Part shown: positions 11,596-23,700 of the stretch, piece by piece
How positions within the stretch are numbered: position 1 is the first letter of the stretch
Layout: each line of letters begins with the position of its first letter
Source of the DNA: Auanema rhodensis
Lineage: Eukaryota > Nematoda > Chromadorea > Rhabditida > Rhabditidae
Reading direction: 5' to 3'
NCBI GenBank assembly: GCA_964057225.1
Contig: OZ059899.1
Span: forward strand, 21,212,501-21,276,500
DNA length: 64,000 nucleotides
Notes under the pieces: generated by a model
The model's database searches: none
What the model was told of the DNA's origin: nothing
What the model saw: the letters and a program-made list of their open reading frames with translations, nothing else
Made by a program: the position numbers and the translations under genes

Positions 11596-12297
11596 GTTTC
11601 TCAGAGTAGTATAGTGCATTCGATGCGGATTTTCAAGCTGCGTCGATCTGTGTTATCAGATTTGCGCTAGCTTAAAAATGCACCGAGATATCAACTAATA
11701 TAAGTTCACACTTATATTCTCGATTTTCACCCTGAAGAATTAATTTTTTCGTTGAATAACATTGTCCATCGTCTTTGCCTTGAAAAAAGGAATCTAAAAA
11801 CATCTACTTTTTGCTAATTTATTTTGAAATTTTTTGAAAAAATTTTTGTCAAAATGTTTTTGGAAGCAATGTTGACTGTACATGGAAACTCAACATACAC
11901 TAATGCATCATTTTTCAAACGATCATAACTAATTTTTGTATTAAGCGTTTCTCAGAGTAGTATAGTGCATTCGATGCGGATTTTCAAGCTGCGTCGATCT
12001 GTGTTATCAGATTTGCGCTAGCTTAAAAATGCACCGAGATATCAACTAATATAAGTTCACACTTATATTCTCGATTTTCACCCTGAAGAATTAATTTTTT
12101 CGTTGAATAACATTGTCCATCGTCTTTGCCTTGAAAAAAGGAATCTAAAAACATCTACTTTTTGCTAATTTATTTTGAAATTTTTTGAAAAAATTTTTGT
12201 CAAAATGTTTTTGGAAGCAATGTTGACTGTACATGGAAACTCAACATACACTAATGCATCATTTTTCAAACGATCATAACTAATTTTTGTATTAAGC
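11596..12297. repeat. Two identical neighbouring monomers
   Basis: The units at 11596-11946 and 11947-12297 carry the same uncommon set of marks: CAGAGTAG, TTTTCAAGC, CTAATATAAG, TATTCTCG, TGCTAATTTATT and GACTGTAC. I saw TGCTAATTTATT nowhere else. No difference between the two was seen by eye, which points to a very recent one-unit duplication or conversion. Confidence 0.85.
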
Positions 12298-14756
12298 GTT
12301 TCTCAATGTAGTATAGTGCATTCGATGCGGATTTTTAAGCTGCGTCGATCTGTGTTATCAGATTTGCGCTAGCTTAAAAATGCACCGAGATATCAACTGA
12401 TATAAGTTCACACTTATATCCTCGATTTTCACCCTGAAGAACTAATTTTTTCGTTGAATAACATTGTCCATCGTCTTTGCCTTGAAAAAAGGAATCTAAA
12501 AACATCTACTTTTTGCTAAATTATTTTGAAATTTTTCGAAAAATCTCAAAATCAAAATGTTTTTGGAAGCAATGTTGAGTGTACATGGAAACTCAACATA
12601 CACTAATGCATCATTTTTCAAACGATCATAACTAATTTTTGTATTAAGCGTTTCTCAGAGTAGTATAGTGCATTCGATGCGGATTTTCAAGCTGCGTCGA
12701 TCTGTGTTATCAGATTTGCGCTAGCTTAAAAATGCACCGAGATATCAACTAATATAAGTTCACACTTATATTCTCGATTTTCACCCTGAAGAATTAATTT
12801 TTTCGTTGAATAACATTGTCCATCGTCTTTGCCTTGAAAAAAGGAATCTAAAAACATCTACTTTTTGCTAAATTATTTTGAAATTTTTCGAAAAAATTTT
12901 TGTCAAAATGTTTTTGGAAGCAATGTTGAGTGTACATGGAAACTCAACGTACACTAATGCATCATTTTTCAAACGATCATAACTAATTTTTGTATTAAGC
13001 GTTTCTCAATGTAGTATAGTGCATTCGATGCGGATTTTTAAGCTGCGTCGATCTGTGTTATCAGATTTGCGCTAGCTTAAAAATGCACCGAGATATCAAC
13101 TAATATAAGTTCACACTTATATCCTCGATTTTCACCCTGAAGAATTAATTTTTTCGTTGAATAACATTGTCCATCGTTTTTGCCTTGAAAAAAGGAATCT
13201 AAAAACATCTACTTTTTGCTAAATTATTTTGAAATTTTTTGAAAAAATTTTTGTCAAAATGTTTTTGGAAGCAATGTTGACTGTACATGGAAACTCAACA
13301 TACACTAATGCATCATTTTTCAAACGATCATAACTAATTTTTGTATTAAGCGTTTCTCAATATAGTATAGTGCATTCGATGCGGATTTTTAAGCTGCGTC
13401 GATCTGTGTTATCAGATTTGCGCTAGCTTAAAAATGCACCGAGATATCAACTGATATAAGTTCACACTTATATCCTCGATTTTCACCCTGAAGAATTAAT
13501 TTTTTCGTTGAATTACATTGTCCATCGTCTTTGCCTTGAAAAAAGGAATCTAAAAACATCTACTTTTTGCTAAATTATTTTGAAATTTTTTGAAAAAATT
13601 TTTGTCAAAATGTTTTTGGAAGCAATGTTGACTGTACATGGAAACTCAACATACACTAATGCATCATTTTTCAAACGATCATAACTAATTTTTGTATTAA
13701 GCGTTTTTCAATGTAGTATAGTGCATTCGATGCGGATTTTTAAGCTGCGTCGATCTGTGTTATCAGATTTGCGCTAGCTTAAAAATGCACCGAGATATCA
13801 ACTGATATAAGTTCACACTTATATCCTCGATTTTCACCCTGAAGAACTAATTTTTTCGTTAAATAACATTGTCCATCGTCTTTGCCTTGAAAAAAGGAAT
13901 CTAAAAACATCTACTTTTTGCTAAATTATTTTGAAATTTTTCGAAAAATCTCAAAATCAAAATGTTTTTGGAAGCAATGTTGAGTGTACATGGAAACTCA
14001 ACATACACTAATGCATCATTTTTCAAACGATCATAACTAATTTTTGTATTAAGCGTTTCTCAGAGTAGTATAGTGCATTCGATGCGGATTTTCAAGCTGC
14101 GTCGATCTGTGTTATCAGATTTGCGCTAGCTTAAAAATGCACCGAGATATCAACTAATATAAGTTCACACTTATATTCTCGATTTTCACCCTGAAGAATT
14201 AATTTTTTCGTTGAATAACATTGTCCATCGTCTTTGCCTTGAAAAAAGGAATCTAAAAACATCTACTTTCTGCTAAATTATTTTGAAATTTTTCGAAAAA
14301 ATTTTTGTCAAAATGTTTTTGGAAGCAATGTTGACTGTACATGGAAACTCAACATACACTAATGCATCATTTTTCAAACGATCATAACTAATTTTTGTAT
14401 TAAGCGTTTTTCAATGTAGTATAGTGCATTCGATGCGGATTTTTAAGCTGCGTCGATCTGTGTTATCAGATTTGCGCTAGCTTAAAAATGCACCGAGATA
14501 TCAACTAATATAAGTTCACACTTATATCCTCGATTTTCACCCTGAAGAATTAATTTTTTCGTTGAATAACATTGTCCATCGTCTTTGCCTTGAAAAAAGG
14601 AATCTAAAAACATCTACTTTTTGCTAAATTATTTTGAAATTTTTTGAAAAAAGTTTTGTCAAAATGTTTTTGGAAGCAATGTTGAGTGTACATGGAAACT
14701 CAACATACACTAATGCATCATTTTTCAAACGATCATAACTAATTTTTGTATTAAGC

Positions 14757-15811
14757 GTTTCTCAATATAGTATAGTGCATTCGATGCGGATTTTTAAGCT
14801 GCGTCGATCTGTATTATTAGATTTGCGCTAGCTTAAAAATGCACCGAGATATCAACTGATATAAGTTCACACTTATATCCTCGATTTTCACCCTGAAGAA
14901 TTAATTTTTTCGTTGAATAACATTGTCCATCGTCTTTGCCTTGAAAAAAGCAATCTAAAAACATCTACTTTTTGCTAAATTATTCTGAAATTTTTCGAAA
15001 AATTTCAAAATCAAAATGTTTTTGGAAGCAATGTTGAGTGTACATGGAAACTCAACATACACTAATGCATCATTTTTCAAACGATCATAACTAATTTTTG
15101 TATTAAGCGTTTCTCAAAGTAGTATAGTGCATTCGATGCGGATTTTTAAGCTGCGTCGATCTGTGTTATCAGATTTGCGCTAGCTTAAAAATGCACCGAG
15201 ATATCAACTGATATAAGTTCACACTTATATCCTCGATTTTCACCCTGAAGAATTAATTTTTTCGTTGAATAACATTGTCCATCGTCTTTGCCTTGAAAAA
15301 AGGAATCTAAAAACATCTACTTTTTGCTAAATTATTTTGAAATTTTTTGAAAAAATTTTTGTCAAAATGTTTTTGGAAGCAATGTTGACTGTACATGGAA
15401 ACTCAACATACACTAATGCATCATTTTTCAAACGATCATAACTAATTTTTGTATTAAGCGTTTTTCAATGTAGTATAGTGCATTCGATGCGGATTTTTAA
15501 GCTGCGTCGATCTGTGTTATCAGATTTGCGCTAGCTTAAAAATGCACCGAGATATCAACTGATATAAGTTCACACTTATATCCTCGATTTTCATCCTGAA
15601 GAACTAATTTTTTCGTTGAATAACATTGTCCATCGTCTTTGCCTTGAAAAAAGGAATCTAAAAACATCTACTTTTTGCTAAATTATTTTGAAATTTTTCG
15701 AAAAATCTCAAAATCAAAATGTTTTTGGAAGCAATGTTGAGTGTACATGGAAACTCAACATACACTAATGCATCATTTTTCAAACGATCATAACTAATTT
15801 TTGTATTAAGC
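14757..15811. repeat. Trimer block (1055 bp), copy 2
   Basis: The copy of 9135-10189. Differences seen: TTATTCTG near 14983, which weakens the long palindrome, and TCATCCTG near 15592. The TTATTCTG mark recurs later in the right domain, so the same variant either arose twice or moved between subfamilies. Confidence 0.75.
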
Positions 15812-16162
15812 GTTTCTCAGAGTAGTATAGTGCATTCGATGCGGATTTTCAAGCTGCGTCGATCTGTGTTATCAGATTTGCGCTAGCTTAAAAATGCACC
15901 GAGATATCAACTAATATAAGTTCACACTTATATTCTCGATTTTCACCCTGAAGAATTAATTTTTTCGTTGAATAACATTGTCCATCGTCTTTGCCTTGAA
16001 AAAAGGAATCTAAAAACATCTACTTTTTGCTAAATTATTTTGAAATTTTTCGAAAAAATTTTTGTCAAAATGTTTTTGGAAGCAATGTTGAGTGTACATG
16101 GAAACTCAACGTACACTAATGCATCATTTTTCAAACGATCATAACTAATTTTTGTATTAAGC

Positions 16163-19100
16163 GTTTCTCAATATAGTATAGTGCATTCGATGCGGATTTT
16201 TAAGCTGCGTCGATCTGTGTTATCAGATGTGCGCTAGCTTAAAAATGCACCGAGATATCAACTGATATAAGTTCACACTTATATCCTCGATTTTCACCCT
16301 GAAGAATTAATTTTTTCGTTGAATTACATTGTCCATCGTCTTTGCCTTGAAAAAAGGAATCTAAAAACATCTACTTTTTGCTAAATTATTTTGAAATTTT
16401 TTGAAAAAATTTTTGTCAAAATGTTTTTGGAAGCAATGTTGAGTGTACATGGAAACTCAACATACACTAATGCATCATTTTTCAAACGATCATAACTAAT
16501 TTTTGTATTAAGCGTTTCTCAATGTAGTATAGTGCATTCGATGCGGATTTTTGAGCTGCGTCGATCTGTGTTATCAGATTTGCGCTAGCTTAAAAATGCA
16601 CCGAGATATCAACTAATATAAGTTCACACTTATATCCTCGATTTTCACCCTGAAGAATTAATTTTTTCGTTGAATAACAAAGTCCATCGTCTTTGCCTTG
16701 AAAAAAGGAATCTAAAAACATCTACTTTTTGCTAAATTATTTTGAAATTTTTCGAAAAAATTTTTGTCAAAATGTTTTTGGAAGCAATGTTGAGTGTACA
16801 TGGAAACTCAACATACACTAAGGCATCATTTTTCAAACGATCATAACTAATTTTTGTATTAAGCGTTTCTCAAAGTAGTATAGTGCATTCGATGCGGATT
16901 TTTAAGCTGCGTCGATCTGTCTTATCAGATTTGCGCTAGCTTAAAAATGCACCGAGATATCAACTGATATAAGTTCACACTTATATCCTCGATTTTCACC
17001 CTGAAGAATTAATTTTTTCGTTGAATAACATTGTCCATCGTCTTTGCCTTGAAAAAAGGAATCTAAAAACATCTACTTTTTGCTAAATTATTTTGAAATT
17101 TTTGGAAAAAATTTTTGTCAAAATGTTTTTGGAAGCAATGTTGAGTGTACATGGAAACTCAACGTACACTAATGCATCATTTTTCAAACGATCATAACTA
17201 ATTTTTGTATTAAGCGTTTCTCAATGTAGTATAGTGCATTCGATGCGGATTTTTAAGCTGCGTCGATCTGTGTTATCAGATTTGCGCTAGCTTAAAAATG
17301 CACCGAGATATCAACTGATATAAGTTCACACTTATATCCTCGATTTTCACCCTGAAGAATTATTTTTTTCGTTGAATAACATTGTCCATCGTCTTTGCCT
17401 TGAAAAAAGGAATCTAAAAACATCTACTTTTTGCTAAATTATTTTGAAATTTTTTGAAAAAATTTTTGTCAAAATGTTTTTGGAAGCAATGTTGAGTGTA
17501 CATGGAAACTCAACATACACTAATGCATCATTTTTCAAACGATCATAACTAATTTTTGTATTAAGCGTTTCTCAATGTAGTATAGTGCATTCGATGCGGA
17601 TTTTTAAGCTGCGTCGATCTGTGTTATCAGATTTGCGCTAGCTTAAAAATGCACCGAGATATCAACTAATATAAGTTCACACTTACATATATCCTCGATT
17701 TTCACCCTGAAGAATTAATTTTTTCGTTGAATAACATTGTCCATCGTCTTTGCCTTGAAAAAAGGAATCTAAAAACATCTACTTTTTGCTAAATTATTTT
17801 GAAATTTTTCGAAAAAATTTTTGTCAAAATGTTTTTGGAAGCAATGTTGAGTGTACATGGAAACTCAACGTACACTAATGCATCATTTTTCAAACGATCA
17901 TAACTAATTTTTGTATTAAGCGTTTCTCAATGTAGTATAGTGCATTCGATGCGGATTTTTAAGCTGCGTCGATCTGTGTTATCAGATTTGCGCTAGCTTA
18001 AAAATGCACCGAGATATCAACTAATATAAGTTCACACTTATATCCTCGATTTTCACCCTGAAGAATTAATTTTTTCGTTGAATAACATTGTCCATCGTCT
18101 TTGCCTTGAAAAAAGGAATCTAAAAACATCTACTTTTTGCTAAATTATCTTGAAATTTTTCAAAAAAATTTTTGTCAAAATGTTTTTGGAAGCAATGTTG
18201 AGTGTACATGGAAACTCAACGTACACTAATGCATCATTTTTCAAACAATCATAACTAATTTTTGTATTAAGCGTTTCTCAAAGTAGTATAGTGCATTCGA
18301 TGCGGATTTTTAAGCTGCGTCGATCTGTGTTATCAGATTTGCGCTAGCTTAAAAATGCACCGAGATATCAACTAATATAAGTTCACACTTATATCCTCGA
18401 TTTTCACCCTGAAGAATTAATTTTTTCGTTGAATAACATTGTCCATCGTCTTTGCCTTGAAAAAAGGAATCTAAAAACATCTACTTTTTGCTAAATTATT
18501 TTGAAATTTTTCGAAAAAATTTTTGTCAAAATGTTTTTGGAAGCAATGTTGAGTGTACATGGAAACTCAACGTACACTAATGCATCATTTTTCAAACGAT
18601 CATAACTAATTTTTGTATTAAGCGTTTCTCAATGTAGTATAGTGCATTCGATGCGGATTTTTAAGCTGCGTCGATCTGTGTTATCAGATTTGCGCTAGCT
18701 TAAAAATGCACCGAGATATCAACTGATATAAGTTCACACTTATATCCTCAATTTTCACCCTGAAGAATTAATTTTTTCGTTGAATAACATTGTCCATCGT
18801 CTTTGCCTTGAAAAAAGGAATCTAAAAACATCTACTTTCTGCTAAATTATTTTGAAATTTTTCGAAAAAATTTTTGTCAAAATGTTTTTGGAAGCAATGT
18901 TGAGTGTACATGGAAACTCAACATACACTAAGGCATCATTTTTCAAACGATAATAACTAATTTTTGTATCAAGCGTTTCTCAATGTAGTATAGTGCATTC
19001 GATGCGGATTTTTAAGCTGCGTCGATCTGTGTTATCAGATTTGCGCTAGCTTAAAAATGCACCGAGATATCAACTGATATAAGTTCACACTTATATCCTC

Positions 19101-19325
19101 GATTTTCACCCTGAAGAATTAATTTTTTCGTTGAATAACATTGTCCATCGTCTTTGCCTTGAAAAAAGGAATCTAAAAACATCTACTTTCTGCTAAATTA
19201 TTTTGAAATTTTTCGAAAAAATTTTTGTCAAAATGTTTTTGGAAGCAATGTTGAGTGTACATGGAAACTCAACATACACTAAGGCATCATTTTTCAAACG
19301 ATCATAACTAATTTTTGTATTAAGC
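16163..19325. repeat. Transition zone between the two subfamily domains
   Basis: About nine monomers mix left marks (CAATATAG, CTAATATAAG, GAATTACATTG) with the first right-domain marks (ACTAAGGCATC from the unit at 16514; CTTTCTGCTAA at 18624; CTCAATTTTC at 18624). Private changes are more frequent here than elsewhere: GATGTGCGC near 16228, TTGAGCTG near 16552, AACAAAGTCC near 16677, CTGTCTTATC near 16918, TTTGGAAAA near 17102, TTATCTTG near 18145 and TATCAAGCG near 18967. The edges are approximate. Confidence 0.7.
17567..17921. repeat. 355-bp monomer with the same 4-base insertion
   Basis: It shares CACTTACATATATCC (about 17679-17694) and A102 with the unit at 8429, 9138 bp upstream, so the two probably descend from one event. 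It starts CAATGTAG where the 8429 unit starts CAAAGTAG, so the shared part has been recombined with other flanks. This is the last unit in the window whose length is not 351 bp, apart from the cut unit at the right edge. Confidence 0.88.
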
Positions 19326-19676
19326 GTTTCTCAATGTAGTATAGTACATTCGATGCGGATTTTCAAGCTGCGTCGATCTGTGTTATCAGTATTGCGCTAG
19401 CTTAAAAATGCACCGAGATATCAACTGATATAAGTTCACACTTATATCCTCGATTTTCACCCTGAAGAATTAATTTTTTCGTTGAATAACATTGTTCATC
19501 GTCTTTGCCTTGAAAAAAGGAATCTAAAAACATCTACTTTTTGCTAAATTATTTTGAAATTTTTCGAAAAAATTTTTGTCAAAATGTTTTTGGAAGCAAT
19601 GTTGAGTGTACATGGAAACTCAACGTACACTAATGCATCATTTTTCAAACGATCATAACTAATTTTTGTATTAAGC
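19326..19676. repeat. First TCAGTATTG-class monomer
   Basis: It carries four linked marks: GTACATTCG (G21A), TTTTCAAGC (T39C), TCAGTATTG (AT to TA at 65-66) and TTGTTCATCG (C171T). Units of this class start at 19326, 21432, 22134, 24591, 26697, 28452, 31260, 31611, 31962, 33717, 34419, 37578 and 51267. The unit at 31611 has the first three marks but normal TCCATCG, so it is a recombinant or an intermediate. After 37578 the class is mostly replaced by a GTACATTCG unit with normal TCAGATTTG. Confidence 0.85.
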
Positions 19677-20027
19677 GTTTCTCAATGTAGTATAGTGCAT
19701 TCGATGCGGATTTTTAAGCTGCGTCGATCTGTGTTATCAGATTTGCGCTAGCTTAAAAATGCACCGAGATATCAACTGATATAAGTTCACACTTATATCC
19801 TCGATTTTCACCCTGAAGAATTAATTTTTTCGTTGAATAACATTGTCCATCGTCTTTGCCTTGAAAAAAGGAATCTAAAAACATCTACTTTTTGCTAAAT
19901 TATTTTGAAATTTTTCGAAAAAATTTTTGTCAAAATGTTTTTGGAAGCAATGTTGAGTGTACATGGAAACTCAACGTACACTAATGCATCATTTTTCAAA
20001 CGATCATAACTAATTTTTGTATTAAGC

Positions 20028-20729
20028 GTTTCTCAATGTAGTATAGTGCATTCGATGCGGAGTTTTAAGCTGCGTCGATCTGTGTTATCATATTTGCGCT
20101 AGCTTAAAAATGCACCGAGATATCAACTGATATAAGTTCACACTTATATCCTCAATTTTCACCCTGAAGAATTAATTTTTTCGTTGAATAACATTGCCCA
20201 TCGTCTTTGCCTTGAAAAAAGGAATCTAAAAACATCTACTTTTTGCTAAATTATTTTGAAATTTTTCGAAAAAATTTTTGTCAAAATGTTTTTGGAAGCA
20301 ATGTTGAGTGTACATGGAAACTCAACGTACACTAATGCATCATTTTTCAAACGATCATAACTAATTTTTGTATTAAGCGTTTCTCAATGTAGTATAGTGC
20401 ATTCGATGCGGAGTTTTAAGCTGCGTCGATCTGTGTTATCATATTTGCGCTAGCTTAAAAATGCACCGAGATATCAACTGATATAAGTTCACACTTATAT
20501 CCTCAATTTTCACCCTGAAGAATTAATTTTTTCGTTGAATAACATTGTCCATCGTCTTTGCCTTGAAAAAAGGAATCTAAAAACATCTACTTTTTGCTAA
20601 ATTATTTTGAAATTTTTCGAAAAAATTTTTGTCAAAATGTTTTTGGAAGCAATGTTGAGTGTACATGGAAACTCAACGTACACTAATGCATCATTTTTCA
20701 AACGATCATAACTAATTTTTGTATTAAGC
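20028..20729. repeat. Neighbouring pair with GCGGAGTTTTAAGC
   Basis: The two units starting at 20028 and 20379 share the rare change GCGGAGTTTT (elsewhere GCGGATTTTT), which alters the 34-84 inverted repeat. I noticed only one difference between them: TTGCCCATCG near 20199 against TTGTCCATCG. This looks like a recent one-unit duplication. Confidence 0.8.
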
Positions 20730-23700
20730 GTTTCTCAATGTAGTATAGTGCATTCGATGCGGATTTTTAAGCTGCGTCGATCTGTGTTATCAGATTTGCG
20801 CTAGCTTAAAAATGCACCGAGATATCAACTGATATAAGTTCACACTTATATCCTCGATTTTCACCCTGAAGAATTAATTTTTTCGTTGAATAACATTGTC
20901 CATCGTCTTTGCCTTGAAAAAAGGAATCTAAAAACATCTACTTTTTGCTAAATTATTTTGAAATTTTTCGAAAAAATTTTTGTCAAAATGTTTTTGGAAG
21001 CAATGTTGAGTGTACATGGAAACGCAACATACACTAAGGCATCATTTTTCAAACGATCATAACTAATTTTTGTATTAAGCGTTTCTCAATGTAGTATAGT
21101 GCATTCGATGCGGATTTTTAAGCTGCGTCGATCTGTGTTATCATATTTGCGCTAGCTTAAAAATGCACCGAGATATCAACTGATATAAGTTCACACTTAT
21201 ATCCTCAATTTTCACCCTGAAGAATTAATTTTTTCGTTGAATAACATTGTCCATCGTCTTTGCCTTGAAAAAAGGAATCTAAAAACATCTACTTTCTGCT
21301 AAATTATTTTGAAATTTTTCGAAAAAATTTTTGTCAAAATGTTTTTGGAAGCAATGTTGAGTGTACATGGAAACTCAACATACACTAAGGCATCATTTTT
21401 CAAACGATCATAACTAATTTTTGTATTAAGCGTTTCTCAATGTAGTATAGTACATTCGATGCGGATTTTCAAGCTGCGTCGATCTGTGTTATCAGTATTG
21501 CGCTAGCTTAAAAATGCACCGAGATATCAACTGATATAAGTTCACACTTATATCCTCGATTTTCACCCTGAAGAATTAATTTTTTCGTTGAATAACATTG
21601 TTCATCGTCTTTGCCTTGAAAAAAGGAATCTAAAAACATCTACTTTTTGCTAAATTATTTTGAAATTTTTCGAAAAAATTTTTGTCAAAATGTTTTTGGA
21701 AGCAATGTTGAGTGTACATGGAAACGCAACATACACTAAGGCATCATTTTTCAAACGATCATAACTAATTTTTGTATTAAGCGTTTCTCAATGTAGTATA
21801 GTGCATTCGATGCGGATTTTTAAGCTGCGTCGATCTGTGTTATCATATTTGCGCTAGCTTAAAAATGCACCGAGATATCAACTGATATAAGTTCACACTT
21901 ATATCCTCAATTTTCACCCTGAAGAATTAATTTTTTCGTTGAATAACATTGTCCATCGTCTTTGCCTTGAAAAAAGGAATCTAAAAACATCTACTTTCTG
22001 CTAAATTATTTTGAAATTTTTCGAAAAAATTTTTGTCAAAATGTTTTTGGAAGCAATGTTGAGTGTACATGGAAACTCAACATACACTAAGGCATCATTT
22101 TTCAAACGATCATAACTAATTTTTGTATTAAGCGTTTCTCAATGTAGTATAGTACATTCGATGCGGATTTTCAAGCTGCGTCGATCTGTGTTATCAGTAT
22201 TGCGCTAGCTTAAAAATGCACCGAGATATCAACTGATATAAGTTCACACTTATATCCTCGATTTTCACCCTGAAGAATTAATTTTTTCGTTGAATAACAT
22301 TGTTCATCGTCTTTGCCTTGAAAGAAGGAATCTAAAAACATCTACTTTTTGCTAAATTATTTTGAAATTTTTCGAAAAAATTTTTGTCAAAATGTTTTTG
22401 GAAGCAATGTTGAGTGTACATGGAAACGCAACATACACTAAGGCATCATTTTTCAAACGATCATAACTAATTTTTGTATTAAGCGTTTCTCAATGTAGTA
22501 TAGTGCATTCGATGCGGATTTTTAAGCTGCGTCGATCTGTGTTATCATATTTGCGCTAGCTTAAAAATGCACCGAGATATCAACTGATATAAGTTCACAC
22601 TTATATCCTCAATTTTCACCCTGAAGAATTAATTTTTTCGTTGAATAACATTGTCCATCCTCTTTGCCTTGAAAAAAGGAATCTAAAAACATCTACTTTT
22701 TGCTAAATTATTTTGAAATTTTTCGAAAAAATTTTTGTCAAAATGTTTTTGGAAGCAATGTTGAGTGTACATGGAAACTCAACGTACACTAATGCATCAT
22801 TTTTCAAACGATCATAACTAATTTTTGTATTAAGCGTTTCTCAATGTAGTATAGTGCATTCGATGCGGATTTTTAAGCTGCGTCGATCTGTGTTATCAGA
22901 TTTGCGCTAGCTTAAAAATGCACCGAGATATCAACTGATATAAGTTCACACTTATATCCTCAATTTTCACCCTGAAGAATTAATTTTTTCGTTGAATAAC
23001 ATTGTCCATCGTCTTTGCCTTGAAAAAAGGAATCTAAAAACATCTACTTTTTGCTAAATTATTTTGAAATTTTTCGAAAAAATTTTTGTCAAAATGTTTT
23101 TGGAAGCAATGTTGAGTGTACATGGAAACTCAACGTACACTAATGCATCATTTTTCAAACGATCATAACTAATTTTTGTATTAAGCGTTTCTCAATGTAG
23201 TATAGTGCATTCGATGCGGATTTTTAAGCTGCGTCGATCTGTGTTATCAGATTTGCGCTAGCTTAAAAATGCACCGAGATATCAACTGATATAAGTTCAC
23301 ACTTATATCCTCGATTTTCACCCTGAAGAATTAATTTTTTCGTTGAATAACATTGTCCATCGTCTTTGCCTTGAAAAAAGGAATCTAAAAACATCTACTT
23401 TTTGCTAAATTATTTTGAAATTTTTCGAAAAAATTTTTGTCAAAATGTTTTTGGAAGCAATGTTGAGTGTACATGGAAACGCAACATACACTAAGGCATC
23501 ATTTTTCAAACGATCATAACTAATTTTTGTATTAAGCGTTTCTCAATGTAGTATAGTGCATTCGATGCGGATTTTTAAGCTGCGTCGATCTGTGTTATCA
23601 TATTTGCGCTAGCTTAAAAATGCACCGAGATATCAACTGATATAAGTTCACACTTATATCCTCAATTTTCACCCTGAAGAATTAATTTTTTCGTTGAATA

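Larger units (their letters stand above)
1..16162. repeat. Left subfamily domain of the array
   Basis: Monomers here carry marks rare or absent to the right. Starts read CAATATAG, CAAAGTAG or CAGAGTAG instead of CAATGTAG; GTATTATTAG replaces GTGTTATCAG in ten copies; GACTGTAC replaces GAGTGTAC in about twelve; TATTCTCG replaces TATCCTCG in eleven; GAAGAACTAA occurs in several. All twelve 352-bp units lie here (starts 352, 1406, 1758, 2812, 9135, 9838, 10541, 11244, 12298, 13703, 14757, 15460). The marks occur in recurring groupings of two to five monomers, but no single fixed higher-order unit runs through the domain. Several blocks are duplicated at short distance (listed separately). Confidence 0.85.
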
